Of a stretch of 56,036 nt of DNA, positions 26,927-35,911 are shown one piece after another (positions within the stretch are counted from its first letter, which is position 1; each line of letters opens with the position of its first letter). A program made the position numbers and the translations under genes. Source of the stretch: an uncultured Prevotellaceae bacterium (lineage in GTDB: Bacteria > Bacteroidota > Bacteroidia > Bacteroidales > Bacteroidaceae); assembly GCA_900317305.1 (NCBI GenBank), contig ONGG01000031.1, forward strand, positions 1 to 56,036. The letters are read 5' to 3'. The notes beneath the pieces were generated by a model. It was not told the origin of the DNA, did not search any database, and was given only the letters and a program-made list of their open reading frames with translations.

Positions 26927-27919
26927 ATGGCATTTTTAACTAACGAAAAACTGACCATCGTCGGCGCAGCTGGCATGATTGGTTCAAACATGGTGCAGAC
27001 CGCCCTGATGATGGGCCTTACCGATGACATCTGTCTCTACGACGTATTCTCTCCCGAAGGTGTGGCTGAGGAGATGCGCCAGAGTGGTTTTGGCAACGTG
27101 AAAATCACCGCCACCACCGACGCTGAGGAAGCTTTCACCAACGCCAAGTATATCATCTCGTCGGGTGGTGCTCCCCGCAAGGCCGGTATGACCCGTGAGG
27201 ACCTGCTCGCCGGCAACTGCAAGATCGCCGAGGAGCTTGGCCAGAACATCCAGAAATTCTGTCCCGACGTGAAGCACGTGGTGATTATCTTCAACCCCGC
27301 CGACCTCACCGGTCTGGTTACCCTGCTCTACTCGGGTCTGAAACCCGGTCAGGTGACCACCCTCGCCGGCCTCGACACCACCCGTCTGCAGTCGGCCCTC
27401 GCCAAGAAGTTCAACGTGATGCAGGACGAGATCACCGGTTGCGCCACCTACGGCGGACATGGTGAGCAGATGGCCGTCTTCGGCAGCCATGTGGAGATTG
27501 CAGGCCGCAAGCTCACCGACATCATCGGCACCCCCGAATTCCCTGCAGAGGAATGGGAGCAGATGAAGACCGACGTGACCAAAGGCGGAGCCAAGATCAT
27601 CGAGCTCAGGGGCCGTTCGTCGTTCCAGAGTCCCTCTTACCTGTCGGTGGAGATGATCCGTGCCGCCATGGGTGGCGAGCCCTTCCGCTTCCCCGTGGGC
27701 ACCTATGTGAAGACTGAGAAGTACGACCACATCATGATGGCCATGAAGACCACCCTCACCCCCGAGGGCGCTACCTTCGAAGTACCCCAGGGCACACCTG
27801 AGGAGAATGCCAAACTCGATGCCAGCTACGAGCACCTGTGCAAGATGCGCGACGAGCTCGTGACACTCAACATCGTGCCTCCCATCTCGGAGTGGAGCAA
27901 GATCAACCCGAATCTCTAA
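26927..27919 (+). CDS. mdh: Malate dehydrogenase
   Basis: NAD-dependent interconversion of malate and oxaloacetate; in anaerobic Bacteroidales it works mainly in the reductive branch toward fumarate and succinate. The 330-residue product has the Rossmann motif GAAGMIG (residues 13-19), the substrate-binding region around APRKAGMTREDLL and the catalytic histidine in ATYGGHGEQM. It is a single-gene unit with its own consensus promoter and a strong terminator 15 bp after the stop. GC-rich codon use marks a highly expressed core gene. A lactate dehydrogenase role is unlikely, given the Arg in the mobile loop (PRKAGM). Confidence 0.95.
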   Translation: MAFLTNEKLTIVGAAGMIGSNMVQTALMMGLTDDICLYDVFSPEGVAEEMRQSGFGNVKITATTDAEEAFTNAKYIISSGGAPRKAGMTREDLLAGNCKIAEELGQNIQKFCPDVKHVVIIFNPADLTGLVTLLYSGLKPGQVTTLAGLDTTRLQSALAKKFNVMQDEITGCATYGGHGEQMAVFGSHVEIAGRKLTDIIGTPEFPAEEWEQMKTDVTKGGAKIIELRGRSSFQSPSYLSVEMIRAAMGGEPFRFPVGTYVKTEKYDHIMMAMKTTLTPEGATFEVPQGTPEENAKLDASYEHLCKMRDELVTLNIVPPISEWSKINPNL

Positions 27920-27934
27920 AAACATAGCCTTATG

Positions 27935-27969
27935 CCGAAGGCCTGCCGCAAGCAGGCCTTCGGTTTTTT
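27935..27969 (+). terminator. Intrinsic terminator of mdh
   Basis: A perfect 12-bp stem CCGAAGGCCTGC/GCAGGCCTTCGG with a 5-base loop is followed by six T. Confidence 0.9.
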
Positions 27970-28038
27970 CCGCCATCGCCAGTCAGAGCACAAGCGCACA
28001 GCAGTGAGGAATACCGTCACCATCATGAAAGTTGGCAT

Positions 28039-28046
28039 TATTTTTG
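28039..28046 (+). promoter_or_regulatory. Probable promoter -7 box of the DUF3737 operon
   Basis: TATTTTTG lies 56 bp before the DUF3737 ATG and fits TAnnTTTG. No clear -33 TTTG is seen. It is the first such box after the mdh terminator. Confidence 0.45.
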
Positions 28047-28102
28047 CAGGAGAACGATATCACCCCATTACGCTTAGAAACTGACAAACATCATATTATT
28101 TT

Positions 28103-28960
28103 ATGGAAATTATCCGCAACCAATCGTTCGGTGGTGAACGCCCCCTTTTCGAGTCGCACAACCTCCGGCTGGAGAACGTCGTCATCACCGAGGGCGAGTC
28201 GGGCATCAAGGAGTGCAGCGACATCGAGGCCGACCACTGCCGTTTTGAGGGCAAATACCCCCTGTGGCATGTAGACCGCAGCCTCATCACCCACTGTTAC
28301 TTCGCCCCCGGCTCAAGGTCGGCCATCTGGTACTCCAACGACATGGAGATGAGCGACTGCGTGATCGACGGTCCGAAATTCTTCCGCGAGATGCGCAACC
28401 TGAAACTCCGCGACGTGACCATCAACGACGCCGACGAGACCTTCTGGAACGTCGACGGTCTCGACATCGACAATGTGACCCTCCACGAGGGCACCTATCC
28501 CTTCATGGGATGCCGCAACGTGATGGTGCGCAACCTGAAGAGCGACAGCAAGTATGTGTTCCAGTATGTGAAGAACGTGGAGATACACAACGCCCACATC
28601 GTGACGAAGGACGCCTTCTGGGAGGTGGAGAACGTGACCATCTACGACTCCTACCTCGACGGAGAGTACCTGGGCTGGCACTCCAAGAACCTGCGCCTGG
28701 TGAACTGCCACATCCTGGGCGAGCAGCCCCTCTGCTACGCCCACGACCTGGTGCTCGAGAACTGCACCTTCGACGCAGCCTGCGACCGCGCCTTCGAATA
28801 CTCCACGCTGGTGGCCGACATCCGTGGCACGGTGACGAGCGTGAAGAACCCCGCCAGCGGCCGCATCGTGGCCGACGGCTATGGCGAGATCATCATCGAC
28901 AAGAACATCAAAGGTCCCGCCGACTGCGAGATCATCACCCGAGAGAATCCACGGCCATGA
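28103..28960 (+). CDS. DUF3737 family protein (right-handed beta-helix)
   Basis: A 285-residue cytoplasmic protein beginning MEIIRNQSFGGERPLFES. Short repeats of the form N-x-x-[VI]-x-[DN]-[CSV]-x-[IFL] run through it (NLRLENVVI, NLKLRDVTI, NVTIYDSYL, NLRLVNCHI, DLVLENCTF), as expected for a right-handed beta-helix of pectate-lyase type. It matches my memory of DUF3737, whose biochemical role is unknown. No signal peptide is present, so an extracellular polysaccharide lyase role is unlikely. It overlaps the next gene by 4 bp (ATGA) and so is translationally coupled to the aminotransferase-like gene; the two families are often neighbours, which hints at a shared pathway. Confidence 0.85.
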   Translation: MEIIRNQSFGGERPLFESHNLRLENVVITEGESGIKECSDIEADHCRFEGKYPLWHVDRSLITHCYFAPGSRSAIWYSNDMEMSDCVIDGPKFFREMRNLKLRDVTINDADETFWNVDGLDIDNVTLHEGTYPFMGCRNVMVRNLKSDSKYVFQYVKNVEIHNAHIVTKDAFWEVENVTIYDSYLDGEYLGWHSKNLRLVNCHILGEQPLCYAHDLVLENCTFDAACDRAFEYSTLVADIRGTVTSVKNPASGRIVADGYGEIIIDKNIKGPADCEIITRENPRP

Positions 28961-30138
28961 GACATGACTTCGACCAACCTGTAGAGCGCCGCGGCACGAA
29001 CTGCGTGAAATGGGACACCCCCGAGGCCAAAGACGCCATCCCGATGTGGGTGGCCGACATGGACTTCCGCGTGGCCCAGCCCATCGTCGATGCCGTGACA
29101 CGGCGCGCCCAGCACGGCGTGTTCGGCTACACCCAGGTACCCCAGGCCTATTACCAAGCCGTTGTCGACTGGTTTGCCCGCCGCCACTCCTGGCATATCG
29201 ACCCCTCATGGATACTCTACACCTCGGGCGTGGTGCCCGCCATCTCGGTGGTGGTGAAAGCCCTCTGCCAGCCCGGCGACAAGGTGCTCATCCAGACTCC
29301 CGTCTACAACTGTTTCTTCTCGTCGATCCGCAACAATGGCTGCGAGATTGTGGAAAACCCACTTGTGTACACCGGCCGGACCTACCATGTGGACTTCGAC
29401 GACATGGAGCGCAAGGCCAGTGACCCGAAAGTGAAGCTCTTCGTGCTCTGCAACCCCCACAATCCCGCTGGCCGGGTGTGGACCAAGGACGAGTTGGAGA
29501 AGATGAACGACATCTGCCTGCGCCACGGCGTGAAAGTCGTATCCGACGAGATACACTGCGAACTGGTGATGCCCGGTCATCGGTTCACCCCCTTCGCCTC
29601 GGTGTCGACAGCCTGCCAGGACAACAGCATCACCTGCAACTCGCCCTCGAAGTCGTTCAACACCGCCGGTCTGCAAATCGCCAACATCATCAGCAACGAC
29701 GCCGAGACCCGCCAACTCATCGACCGCGCCATCAACATTAACGAAGTGTGCGACGTGAACCCCTTCGGCGTGGAGGCCCTCATCGCCGCCTACAATGAGA
29801 GCGAATATTGGATCGACCAGCTGTGCGACTACCTGTATGGCAACTACACCTACCTGCTCGACTACTTCAACCATCACCTTCCCCAATTCGACATCACCCA
29901 GCTCGAGGGCACCTACCTGGTATGGGTAGACATCCGCAGCACCGGCAAGACCTCTGACGAGGTGAAGGACCTGCTCCTGAGCGAAGGCCACGTGCTCGTG
30001 AACAGCGGCACGATGTATGGCGAGGCGAGCGGCGAGGGATTCATCCGCATCAACATCGCCTGTCCGCGCGCCCAACTGACCGACGCCCTTGAGCGAATGG
30101 CCCATGTGCTGGCAGGCCTCACCAACCAACAACAATAA
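28957..30138 (+). CDS. patB: PLP-dependent aminotransferase/C-S lyase (MalY/PatB family)
   Basis: A fold-type I PLP enzyme of 393 residues, probably a cystathionine or cysteine-conjugate beta-lyase yielding pyruvate, ammonia and a thiol. It begins MRHDFDQPVERRGTNCVKW; the early segment AIPMWVADMDFRVAQPI is the hallmark of the MalY/PatB group. The PLP lysine is in NSPSKSFNTAG (K232), with the upstream CNPHNPAGRVW and SDEIHCELV contacting the cofactor. The start overlaps the DUF3737 stop (ATGA), and it is 2 bp before the gamma-carbonic-anhydrase-like gene. Aminotransferase activity on another substrate cannot be excluded. Confidence 0.88.
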   Translation: MRHDFDQPVERRGTNCVKWDTPEAKDAIPMWVADMDFRVAQPIVDAVTRRAQHGVFGYTQVPQAYYQAVVDWFARRHSWHIDPSWILYTSGVVPAISVVVKALCQPGDKVLIQTPVYNCFFSSIRNNGCEIVENPLVYTGRTYHVDFDDMERKASDPKVKLFVLCNPHNPAGRVWTKDELEKMNDICLRHGVKVVSDEIHCELVMPGHRFTPFASVSTACQDNSITCNSPSKSFNTAGLQIANIISNDAETRQLIDRAININEVCDVNPFGVEALIAAYNESEYWIDQLCDYLYGNYTYLLDYFNHHLPQFDITQLEGTYLVWVDIRSTGKTSDEVKDLLLSEGHVLVNSGTMYGEASGEGFIRINIACPRAQLTDALERMAHVLAGLTNQQQ

Positions 30139-30140
30139 AC

Positions 30141-30671
30141 ATGGCACTTATCAAATCAGTAAAAGGCCTTACCCCGAAATGGGGCAAAGACTGCTATTTC
30201 AGCGAGACCGCCTCGATAGTGGGCGAAGTGGAGATGGGCGACGAATGCTCCATCTGGTTCAACGCCATCGTCAGGGGCGACGTGGCTTACATACACATGG
30301 GCAACCGTGTGAACGTGCAAGACGGCGCCTGCGTGCACGTGACCTACGAGGTGGGTCCCACCATCATCGAAGACGACGTGTCGATAGGCCATAACGCCAC
30401 CGTCCATGCTTGTACCATCCGCCAGGGCGCGCTCATCGGCATGGGCGCCACCGTGCTCGACAATGCCGAAATCGGCCGGGGCGCCATCGTGGCTGCCGGC
30501 GCACTGGTGCTGCAAGGCACCAAAATCGGCGACCATGAGATATGGGGCGGAGTACCTGCGAAATTCATCAAAAAAACCCGGCCCGACCAGGCCGAGAGTT
30601 TCGCTGCCCACTATGTGGGCTACTCCAAATGGTATCTGGAAGAAGACGCCAAGGAAGGCGCCAAACCATAA
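30141..30671 (+). CDS. Gamma-carbonic anhydrase-like hexapeptide protein
   Basis: A 176-residue left-handed beta-helix protein of the YrdA/PaaY type. Hexapeptide repeats run from about residue 20 to 140 (for example SIWFNAIVRGDVAYIHMG and ATVHACTIRQGALIGMGA), followed by a C-terminal helix. The metal-binding histidines expected for the family are present (the H in CVHVTYE, and H in SIGHNATVHAC). Carbonic anhydrase activity is possible but many YrdA-type proteins show little. It is the third gene of a tight operon (2-bp gap) and ends in a small hairpin that overlaps its stop. Confidence 0.88.
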   Translation: MALIKSVKGLTPKWGKDCYFSETASIVGEVEMGDECSIWFNAIVRGDVAYIHMGNRVNVQDGACVHVTYEVGPTIIEDDVSIGHNATVHACTIRQGALIGMGATVLDNAEIGRGAIVAAGALVLQGTKIGDHEIWGGVPAKFIKKTRPDQAESFAAHYVGYSKWYLEEDAKEGAKP

Positions 30672-30687
30672 GCGGAAACCCGCTTAT
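30668..30687. terminator. Small hairpin between convergent genes
   Basis: ATAAGCGG (30668-30675) and CCGCTTAT (30680-30687) form a perfect 8-bp stem with an AAAC loop over the stop of the preceding gene, between it and convergent waaA. No T-run follows; it may act weakly in both directions. Confidence 0.4.
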
Positions 30688-30689
30688 CA

Positions 30690-31907
30690 TCACAAGCCGA
30701 GGGCACTCATCACAAGTTGGGTGGCCCCGGCTTGTCCGTTGACAAAGGTGCCAGCCTTCTCGCTCGACGACTGCAGCAACTTCTCATCGGTCATCAACCG
30801 GTCCATCACCACTTGGAAGTCCTCCTCGTCGCTGATCTCGAAGCCACCCTGGGCGGCAAGCAGTCCCTGCGCCTCCTGGAAGTTCTTGTTGTTGGGACCG
30901 AAGATTACGGGCATGCCCCATACGGCCGCCTCGAGCACATTGTGTATGCCCACGCCGAAACCGCCGCCCACATAGGCCACCTCGCCATACTGGTAGATGC
31001 TCGACAGCAGTCCGAAGCAATTGATGATCAGGCAATCGGCCTCGGCCGCCTCCTCGGGGGTAGTGTCGGTGTAGAACACCGTCTTGCGCTTGAGTTTCGA
31101 CATGATCTGCCGCAGGTGGTCGGCACCGATGACATGAGGCGCGATAATCAGTTTCCAATCGGGATGCCGATTGAAATAAGGTATGAACACCTCCTCGTCG
31201 GGCGGCCAGCTCGACCCTGCCACAAACACTTTCTTTCCGCCTTTGAACGCCTCGGCTATGGGCAGGTGCTTTGCCGCCTCCTTGATTTGCAGCACACGGT
31301 CGAACCGCGTGTCGCCCGCCACCGTGGCACAATGGATGCCGATGTCTCCCAGCAGGTTCACGCTCTGCTCGTTCTGCACGAAGAAATGCGTGAAGCATTT
31401 GAGCACCGCCGCATACTCATGACCATACCAATGGAAGAACACCTGGTCGGGGCGGAAGATGCTCGACACGCTGTAGACAGGCACCCCCCGGTGTTTCAGG
31501 ATATGCAAATAGTTGTACCAGAACTCATACTTGATGAAAAACGCCATCACAGGCTTCACCAGCCTGAGGAAGCGGATGGCATTGACACGGGTGTCGAGCG
31601 GCAAGTAGCAGATGATGTCGGCACCCTCGTAGTTCTTGCGCACCTCGTAGCCTGAGGGCGAGAAGAAGGTGAGCAAAATCTTGTATTCGGGGTGCTCACG
31701 GCGCAGATGCTCCATCAGCGGGCGTCCCTGCTCAAACTCACCCAGCGAAGCGGCATGAAACCACACGTACCTCGCGTCGGGGTCGACATTGGCCTTCAGC
31801 ACGCCGAAAGCCTCGCGCTCCCCCCGCCACATCTTGCGCACCTTCTTGTCGAACAGACTGTAGATGGCCACGCCAAATAGATAAAGGTACATCAATATGT
31901 CGTACAC
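30690..31907 (-). CDS. waaA: 3-deoxy-D-manno-octulosonic acid (Kdo) transferase
   Basis: WaaA adds Kdo to lipid A precursors at the cytoplasmic face of the inner membrane. The 405-residue product begins MYDILMYLYLFGVAIYSLF, an N-terminal membrane anchor, followed by the GT-B type N domain with VWFHAASLGEFEQGRPL (the Glu in GEF is the expected catalytic base). The C-terminal nucleotide-sugar domain contains GSSWPPDEEVF, then YVGGGFGVGIHNVLE and GPNNKNFQEA. It is 25 bp downstream of gltX and likely co-transcribed. The number of Kdo residues added cannot be judged from sequence. Confidence 0.93.
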   Translation of the reverse strand: MYDILMYLYLFGVAIYSLFDKKVRKMWRGEREAFGVLKANVDPDARYVWFHAASLGEFEQGRPLMEHLRREHPEYKILLTFFSPSGYEVRKNYEGADIICYLPLDTRVNAIRFLRLVKPVMAFFIKYEFWYNYLHILKHRGVPVYSVSSIFRPDQVFFHWYGHEYAAVLKCFTHFFVQNEQSVNLLGDIGIHCATVAGDTRFDRVLQIKEAAKHLPIAEAFKGGKKVFVAGSSWPPDEEVFIPYFNRHPDWKLIIAPHVIGADHLRQIMSKLKRKTVFYTDTTPEEAAEADCLIINCFGLLSSIYQYGEVAYVGGGFGVGIHNVLEAAVWGMPVIFGPNNKNFQEAQGLLAAQGGFEISDEEDFQVVMDRLMTDEKLLQSSSEKAGTFVNGQAGATQLVMSALGL

Positions 31908-31932
31908 ACCACGCTGGATTGGTAAGACAAAA

Positions 31933-33450
31933 TCACCCCAGCACCTCGATGGCCCTGCGCAGACGGCTCAGGGTCTCCTCCTTTCCGAGGAAGGCGGAGA
32001 TATCGAACATGCCCGGACCCTTCCCGATGCCCACCAAGGCGAGCCGGAAGGCGTTCATCACATCGCCCAGTTTGTAGCCCTTTCGCTCCACCCAAGCCAT
32101 GACCTCGCGCTCCTGATTCTCGAGCGAGAAGTCGTCGAGCGATGCCAGCAAGTCGGCCAGCTCACCCATCACCTGAGCGGAGTCGGTCTTCCAGCGCTTG
32201 CGCACTGTCTTCTCGTCGTACTCGGTGGGAGGAATGAAGAAGAAAGAGCAGAGCGGCCACAGTTCCTTGACGAAACTCACACGGTCTTTCATCATGCCCA
32301 CCACCTGGACGATGCGCGACATCGGCTCATCGATGCCGTTGCCCGCAACGATGGGAGCGAAGAGCTTGGCCACTTCCTCGTTGCTCTTATGGAGCATATA
32401 CTCATGGTTGAACCAAATGCCTTTCTGATAGTCGAACCGGGCACCCGACTTCGAGCACTTCGACAAGTCGAAAAGACGCACCAGCTCATCGAGCGAGAAC
32501 AGTTCCTGGTCGGTGCCAGGGTTCCATCCCAGCAGCGCCAGGAAATTGATGACAGCCTCGGGGAAATAGCCACTCTCGCGGAATCCCGTCGACACATCGC
32601 CCGTCTTGGGGTCGTGCCACTCCAACGGGAACACGGGGAATCCCAGCCTGTCGCCGTCGCGTTTCGACAGTTTTCCCTTCCCCTCTGGCTTGAGCAGAAG
32701 AGGCAGGTGCGCGAAGCGCGGCATCGTACTCTCCCACCCCAGCGCCTGATAGAGCAACACGTGCAGGGGCGAACTGGGCAACCACTCCTCGCCACGGATC
32801 ACATGGGTGATCTCCATGAGGTGGTCGTCGACAATATTGGCGAGATGGTAGGTGGGCAACTCATCGGCACTCTTGTAGAGCACCTTGTCGTCGACCACGT
32901 CGCTCATGATCTTCACGTCGCCACGAATGAGGTCGTCGACATGCACCTCGACGCCCGGCTCCACCTTGAAGCGCACCACATACTGGGTGCCCTCGTCGAT
33001 GAGCTCGCGCACCTCATCCTCCGACATGGTTAGCGAGTTGCGCATCATGCCACGGGTGCGGGCATCGTACTGGAAATTGGGAATCTCAGCACGCTTGGCC
33101 TCCAGTTCCTCTGCGGTATCGAAGGCGATGTAGGCCTTGCCATCCTCGAGCAACTGGTCTACATAGCGCCGGTAGATCTTGCGGCGCTCACTCTGCCTGT
33201 AGGGACCGTAATCGCCCCCTATCGACACTCCCTCGTCGAACTTGATGCCCAGCCATGCGAACGACTCGAGGATATAGTCCTCGGCTCCTGGCACGAAACG
33301 GCTGGAGTCGGTATCCTCGATACGCAACACCAAACTGCCACCATGCTGGTGGGCAAACAAATAATTATACAATGCGGTACGCACACCGCCGATATGTAAT
33401 GGTCCGGTAGGACTTGGTGCGAAGCGCACCCTCACTTTCCTTTCTGTCAT
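31933..33450 (-). CDS. gltX: Glutamyl-tRNA synthetase
   Basis: Charges tRNA-Glu in the cytoplasm. The ATG at 33450 gives 505 residues beginning [20 protein letters not shown]; an upstream extension of 15 codons crosses the promoter box and is unlikely. The HIGH-type motif is HIGG (19-22), and the KMSKS equivalent is KLSKRDG (in [16 protein letters not shown]). The C-terminal anticodon-binding domain is full length. Whether it also charges tRNA-Gln cannot be told here. Confidence 0.95.
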   Translation of the reverse strand: MTERKVRVRFAPSPTGPLHIGGVRTALYNYLFAHQHGGSLVLRIEDTDSSRFVPGAEDYILESFAWLGIKFDEGVSIGGDYGPYRQSERRKIYRRYVDQLLEDGKAYIAFDTAEELEAKRAEIPNFQYDARTRGMMRNSLTMSEDEVRELIDEGTQYVVRFKVEPGVEVHVDDLIRGDVKIMSDVVDDKVLYKSADELPTYHLANIVDDHLMEITHVIRGEEWLPSSPLHVLLYQALGWESTMPRFAHLPLLLKPEGKGKLSKRDGDRLGFPVFPLEWHDPKTGDVSTGFRESGYFPEAVINFLALLGWNPGTDQELFSLDELVRLFDLSKCSKSGARFDYQKGIWFNHEYMLHKSNEEVAKLFAPIVAGNGIDEPMSRIVQVVGMMKDRVSFVKELWPLCSFFFIPPTEYDEKTVRKRWKTDSAQVMGELADLLASLDDFSLENQEREVMAWVERKGYKLGDVMNAFRLALVGIGKGPGMFDISAFLGKEETLSRLRRAIEVLG

Positions 33451-33467
33451 GATTATCCAATTTTCTG

Positions 33468-33475
33468 CAAAATTA
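33468..33475 (-). promoter_or_regulatory. Probable promoter -7 box of gltX-waaA
   Basis: The reverse strand reads TAATTTTG, 17 bp upstream of the gltX ATG. This fits TAnnTTTG and implies a very short leader. A -33 TTTG is not clear. Confidence 0.45.
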
Positions 33476-33635
33476 CGTTTTTTTTTTGAAACCATGCAAT
33501 TTCGCTCCCTATTTCATCCTTTTTTCAACCGCCCAATCACCACATTGCACCCGCCAACCAAGAATAAAATTGGAATATGACTACCGGTTTCGGTTTTTTT
33601 TTGTACTTTCGCAACATCTAAAACACATTCATACC

Positions 33636-35729
33636 ATGTCTATCAGCAACAATAAAGAAGACCGCAGCATATTGGACATCCTCACCCACGCATTACTGGT
33701 GTTGGCCGTCGCCATTCTGATTGTCTGGGCATTGCCCGGCCAGACGGAAACACACCTGCACTACGAGATAGGCAGGCCCTGGGTGAACAGCGCCCTGATT
33801 GCCGACTTCAATTTCGACGTGATGCGTGCCGACAGCACCATCTCGAAAGAGAGGGTGCGCATCGCCAAGGACTTCATCCCCTTCTACGTGGTAGATCCCG
33901 AGGTAGAACAGCGTGCCATAGACGACTTCAGCAACAACTTCACGGAAGAGAAGGCAGGTGCGATGTATACCTACAAAGACCAAATCATCCGCCGCTTGCA
34001 CAACATCTACTCTAAGCCTGTGATGAGCGCTGCCGACTACAGCAACATCTTCAGCATCGACTCGTCGTCGGTCATCAGGGTGTCGGTTGGCCAGGAAGTG
34101 ACGAAGATGAGATACTATAACGTGCTCTCTGAGGTGACGGCCTACGACATGCTGTTCTTCGACGACAACCTGGCCCAGCACCGTGCCCAACTCAACAAGT
34201 TCAACCTGAGCAACTATATCAGGCCCAACATCAAGTACGACCAGAAGCGCAGCGACAGTGAGTTGGATCAGTTGCAGAAAAACGTGGCCACCGGCGTGGG
34301 CAAGCGTGTGGAGAAAGGCGAGAAGATCATCGACCGTGGCGAGATTGTGACCGACACCATTGCCCTGAAAATCGACTCGATGGTGAAAGCAATGAGCAGC
34401 GACCAGGCGAAAGACAGTAAGACGAGGTTCAACCACACGTTGGGCCAGTTTCTCTATGTGCTCATCCTGCTCACCCTGTTTACCTGCTACCTGCTGCTAT
34501 CGAGGAAGGACTACTTCAGCAAGCTCCGCAACATCCTGATGCTCTATGCCATGATCACCATCTTCCCCATCATGGTGTCGCTCATCGCCAGGCAGAGTCT
34601 GCTGAGCCTCTACATCCTGCCCTTCGCCATGGTGCCCATGCTCGCACAAGTGTTCTTCGACTCACGCACCGCCTTCGTCACCCATGTCACCATGGTGATG
34701 ATCTCGGCCATCGCCGTGAGCGACCGTTTTGAGTTCATTGCCGTGCAGATGGCAGCAGGCCTGGCAGCCATCTTCGCCCTGAACGAAATGGAGAAGCGTG
34801 CCCGTCTGTTCAAGGCCGTGCTCATGGCGTTTGTGAGCTCATCGGTGATGTACTATGCGATACAGCTCATCCAAACCGGCAAACTCATTCCCGACGACAG
34901 GAACATCTACATCGTGTTATTCATCAGCGGCATCCTGCTGCTCATCACCTACCCCATGATGTACCTCATCGAAAAGACCTTTGAGTTCACCTCGAACATC
35001 ACGCTCTTCGAACTGTCGGACACCAACAAGGACCTGCTCCGCCGCCTCAGCGAGGTGGCCCCCGGCACCTTCCAGCACTCCATCACCGTTGGCAACCTGG
35101 CTTCGGAGATTGCCAGCCGCATCGGCGCCAACGGACTGCTTGTGCGCACGGGCGCCCTCTATCACGACATCGGCAAGATGACCAACCCCGCGTTTTTCAC
35201 CGAGAACCAAGCCAACGTGAACCCCCACGACATGCTCACCGAGAAGGAGAGTGCCAAGATCATCATCAGCCATGTGGCCGAGGGACAGAAACTGGCCGAG
35301 GAATACGACCTGCCCGACGTCATCAAGAACTTCATCCTCACCCACCACGGCCAGGGCATGGCAAAATACTTCTACATCAAGTACAAGAACGCCCATCCCG
35401 ACGAGGATATCGACACCGACATCTTCACCTATCCGGGTCCGAACCCCAACACCCGCGAGCAAGCCATCCTCATGATGACCGACGCCGTGGAGGCCGCCTC
35501 GCGCTCGCTCGACGAATACAACGACGAGACCATCCGCAACCTGGTGAACAAACTTATCGACAATCAGGTGAGCAGCGGATTCTTCACCGACTGCCCCATC
35601 ACCTTCCGCGACATCACCACCGCCAAGCAAGTGTTGGTGGAACGGCTGAAGAACATCTACCACACCCGTATCAAATACCCAGAGCTCGATAAAGACGAGA
35701 AGAAGACGGTAGATGAAGAAGACGTGTAG
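33636..35729 (+). CDS. 7TM-HD family membrane phosphodiesterase (PgpH-like)
   Basis: A 697-residue integral membrane protein beginning MSISNNKEDRSILDIL. A first membrane segment at about residues 17-34 is followed by a periplasmic 7TMR-HDED-type domain to about 265, then about six or seven hydrophobic segments (270-460) and a cytoplasmic HD domain. HD motifs: FQHSITVGNLASEIA, YHDIGKM (HDIGK 510-514), the ILTHHG segment and the acidic ILMMTDAVEAASRSL. In Firmicutes this architecture (PgpH) hydrolyses cyclic di-AMP; the same is inferred here. The start was chosen after a TACTTTCG promoter-like element at 33604. A strong terminator follows. Confidence 0.9.
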   Translation: MSISNNKEDRSILDILTHALLVLAVAILIVWALPGQTETHLHYEIGRPWVNSALIADFNFDVMRADSTISKERVRIAKDFIPFYVVDPEVEQRAIDDFSNNFTEEKAGAMYTYKDQIIRRLHNIYSKPVMSAADYSNIFSIDSSSVIRVSVGQEVTKMRYYNVLSEVTAYDMLFFDDNLAQHRAQLNKFNLSNYIRPNIKYDQKRSDSELDQLQKNVATGVGKRVEKGEKIIDRGEIVTDTIALKIDSMVKAMSSDQAKDSKTRFNHTLGQFLYVLILLTLFTCYLLLSRKDYFSKLRNILMLYAMITIFPIMVSLIARQSLLSLYILPFAMVPMLAQVFFDSRTAFVTHVTMVMISAIAVSDRFEFIAVQMAAGLAAIFALNEMEKRARLFKAVLMAFVSSSVMYYAIQLIQTGKLIPDDRNIYIVLFISGILLLITYPMMYLIEKTFEFTSNITLFELSDTNKDLLRRLSEVAPGTFQHSITVGNLASEIASRIGANGLLVRTGALYHDIGKMTNPAFFTENQANVNPHDMLTEKESAKIIISHVAEGQKLAEEYDLPDVIKNFILTHHGQGMAKYFYIKYKNAHPDEDIDTDIFTYPGPNPNTREQAILMMTDAVEAASRSLDEYNDETIRNLVNKLIDNQVSSGFFTDCPITFRDITTAKQVLVERLKNIYHTRIKYPELDKDEKKTVDEEDV

Positions 35730-35760
35730 GGCAACCCAAATACACGACTGCTTCATACAT

Positions 35761-35820
35761 AATAATAGCCACAAAAGTTGCACATTTATAATGTTTTGTG
35801 CAATTTGTGGCTATTATTTT
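35761..35820. terminator. Long hairpin terminator
   Basis: AATAATAGCCACAAA (35761-35775) pairs with TTTGTGGCTATTATT (35804-35818), with inner TTGCACA/TGTGCAA pairing. A T-run (TTTTG) follows on the plus strand, so it should end the HD-protein transcript. Confidence 0.85.
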
Positions 35821-35875
35821 GTTAATATACGTTAACTAAATGGGTTTATCAAGAGGAAATTCAGAACAATTAATG

Positions 35876-35883
35876 TAACTTTG
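35876..35883 (+). promoter_or_regulatory. Probable promoter -7 box of the FadL-family gene
   Basis: TAACTTTG matches TAnnTTTG, 28 bp before the ATG at 35912. No TTTG is found at the right distance upstream. Confidence 0.5.
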
Positions 35884-35911
35884 CAAACAATTTCAATAAA
35901 ATTAGTTTAAA

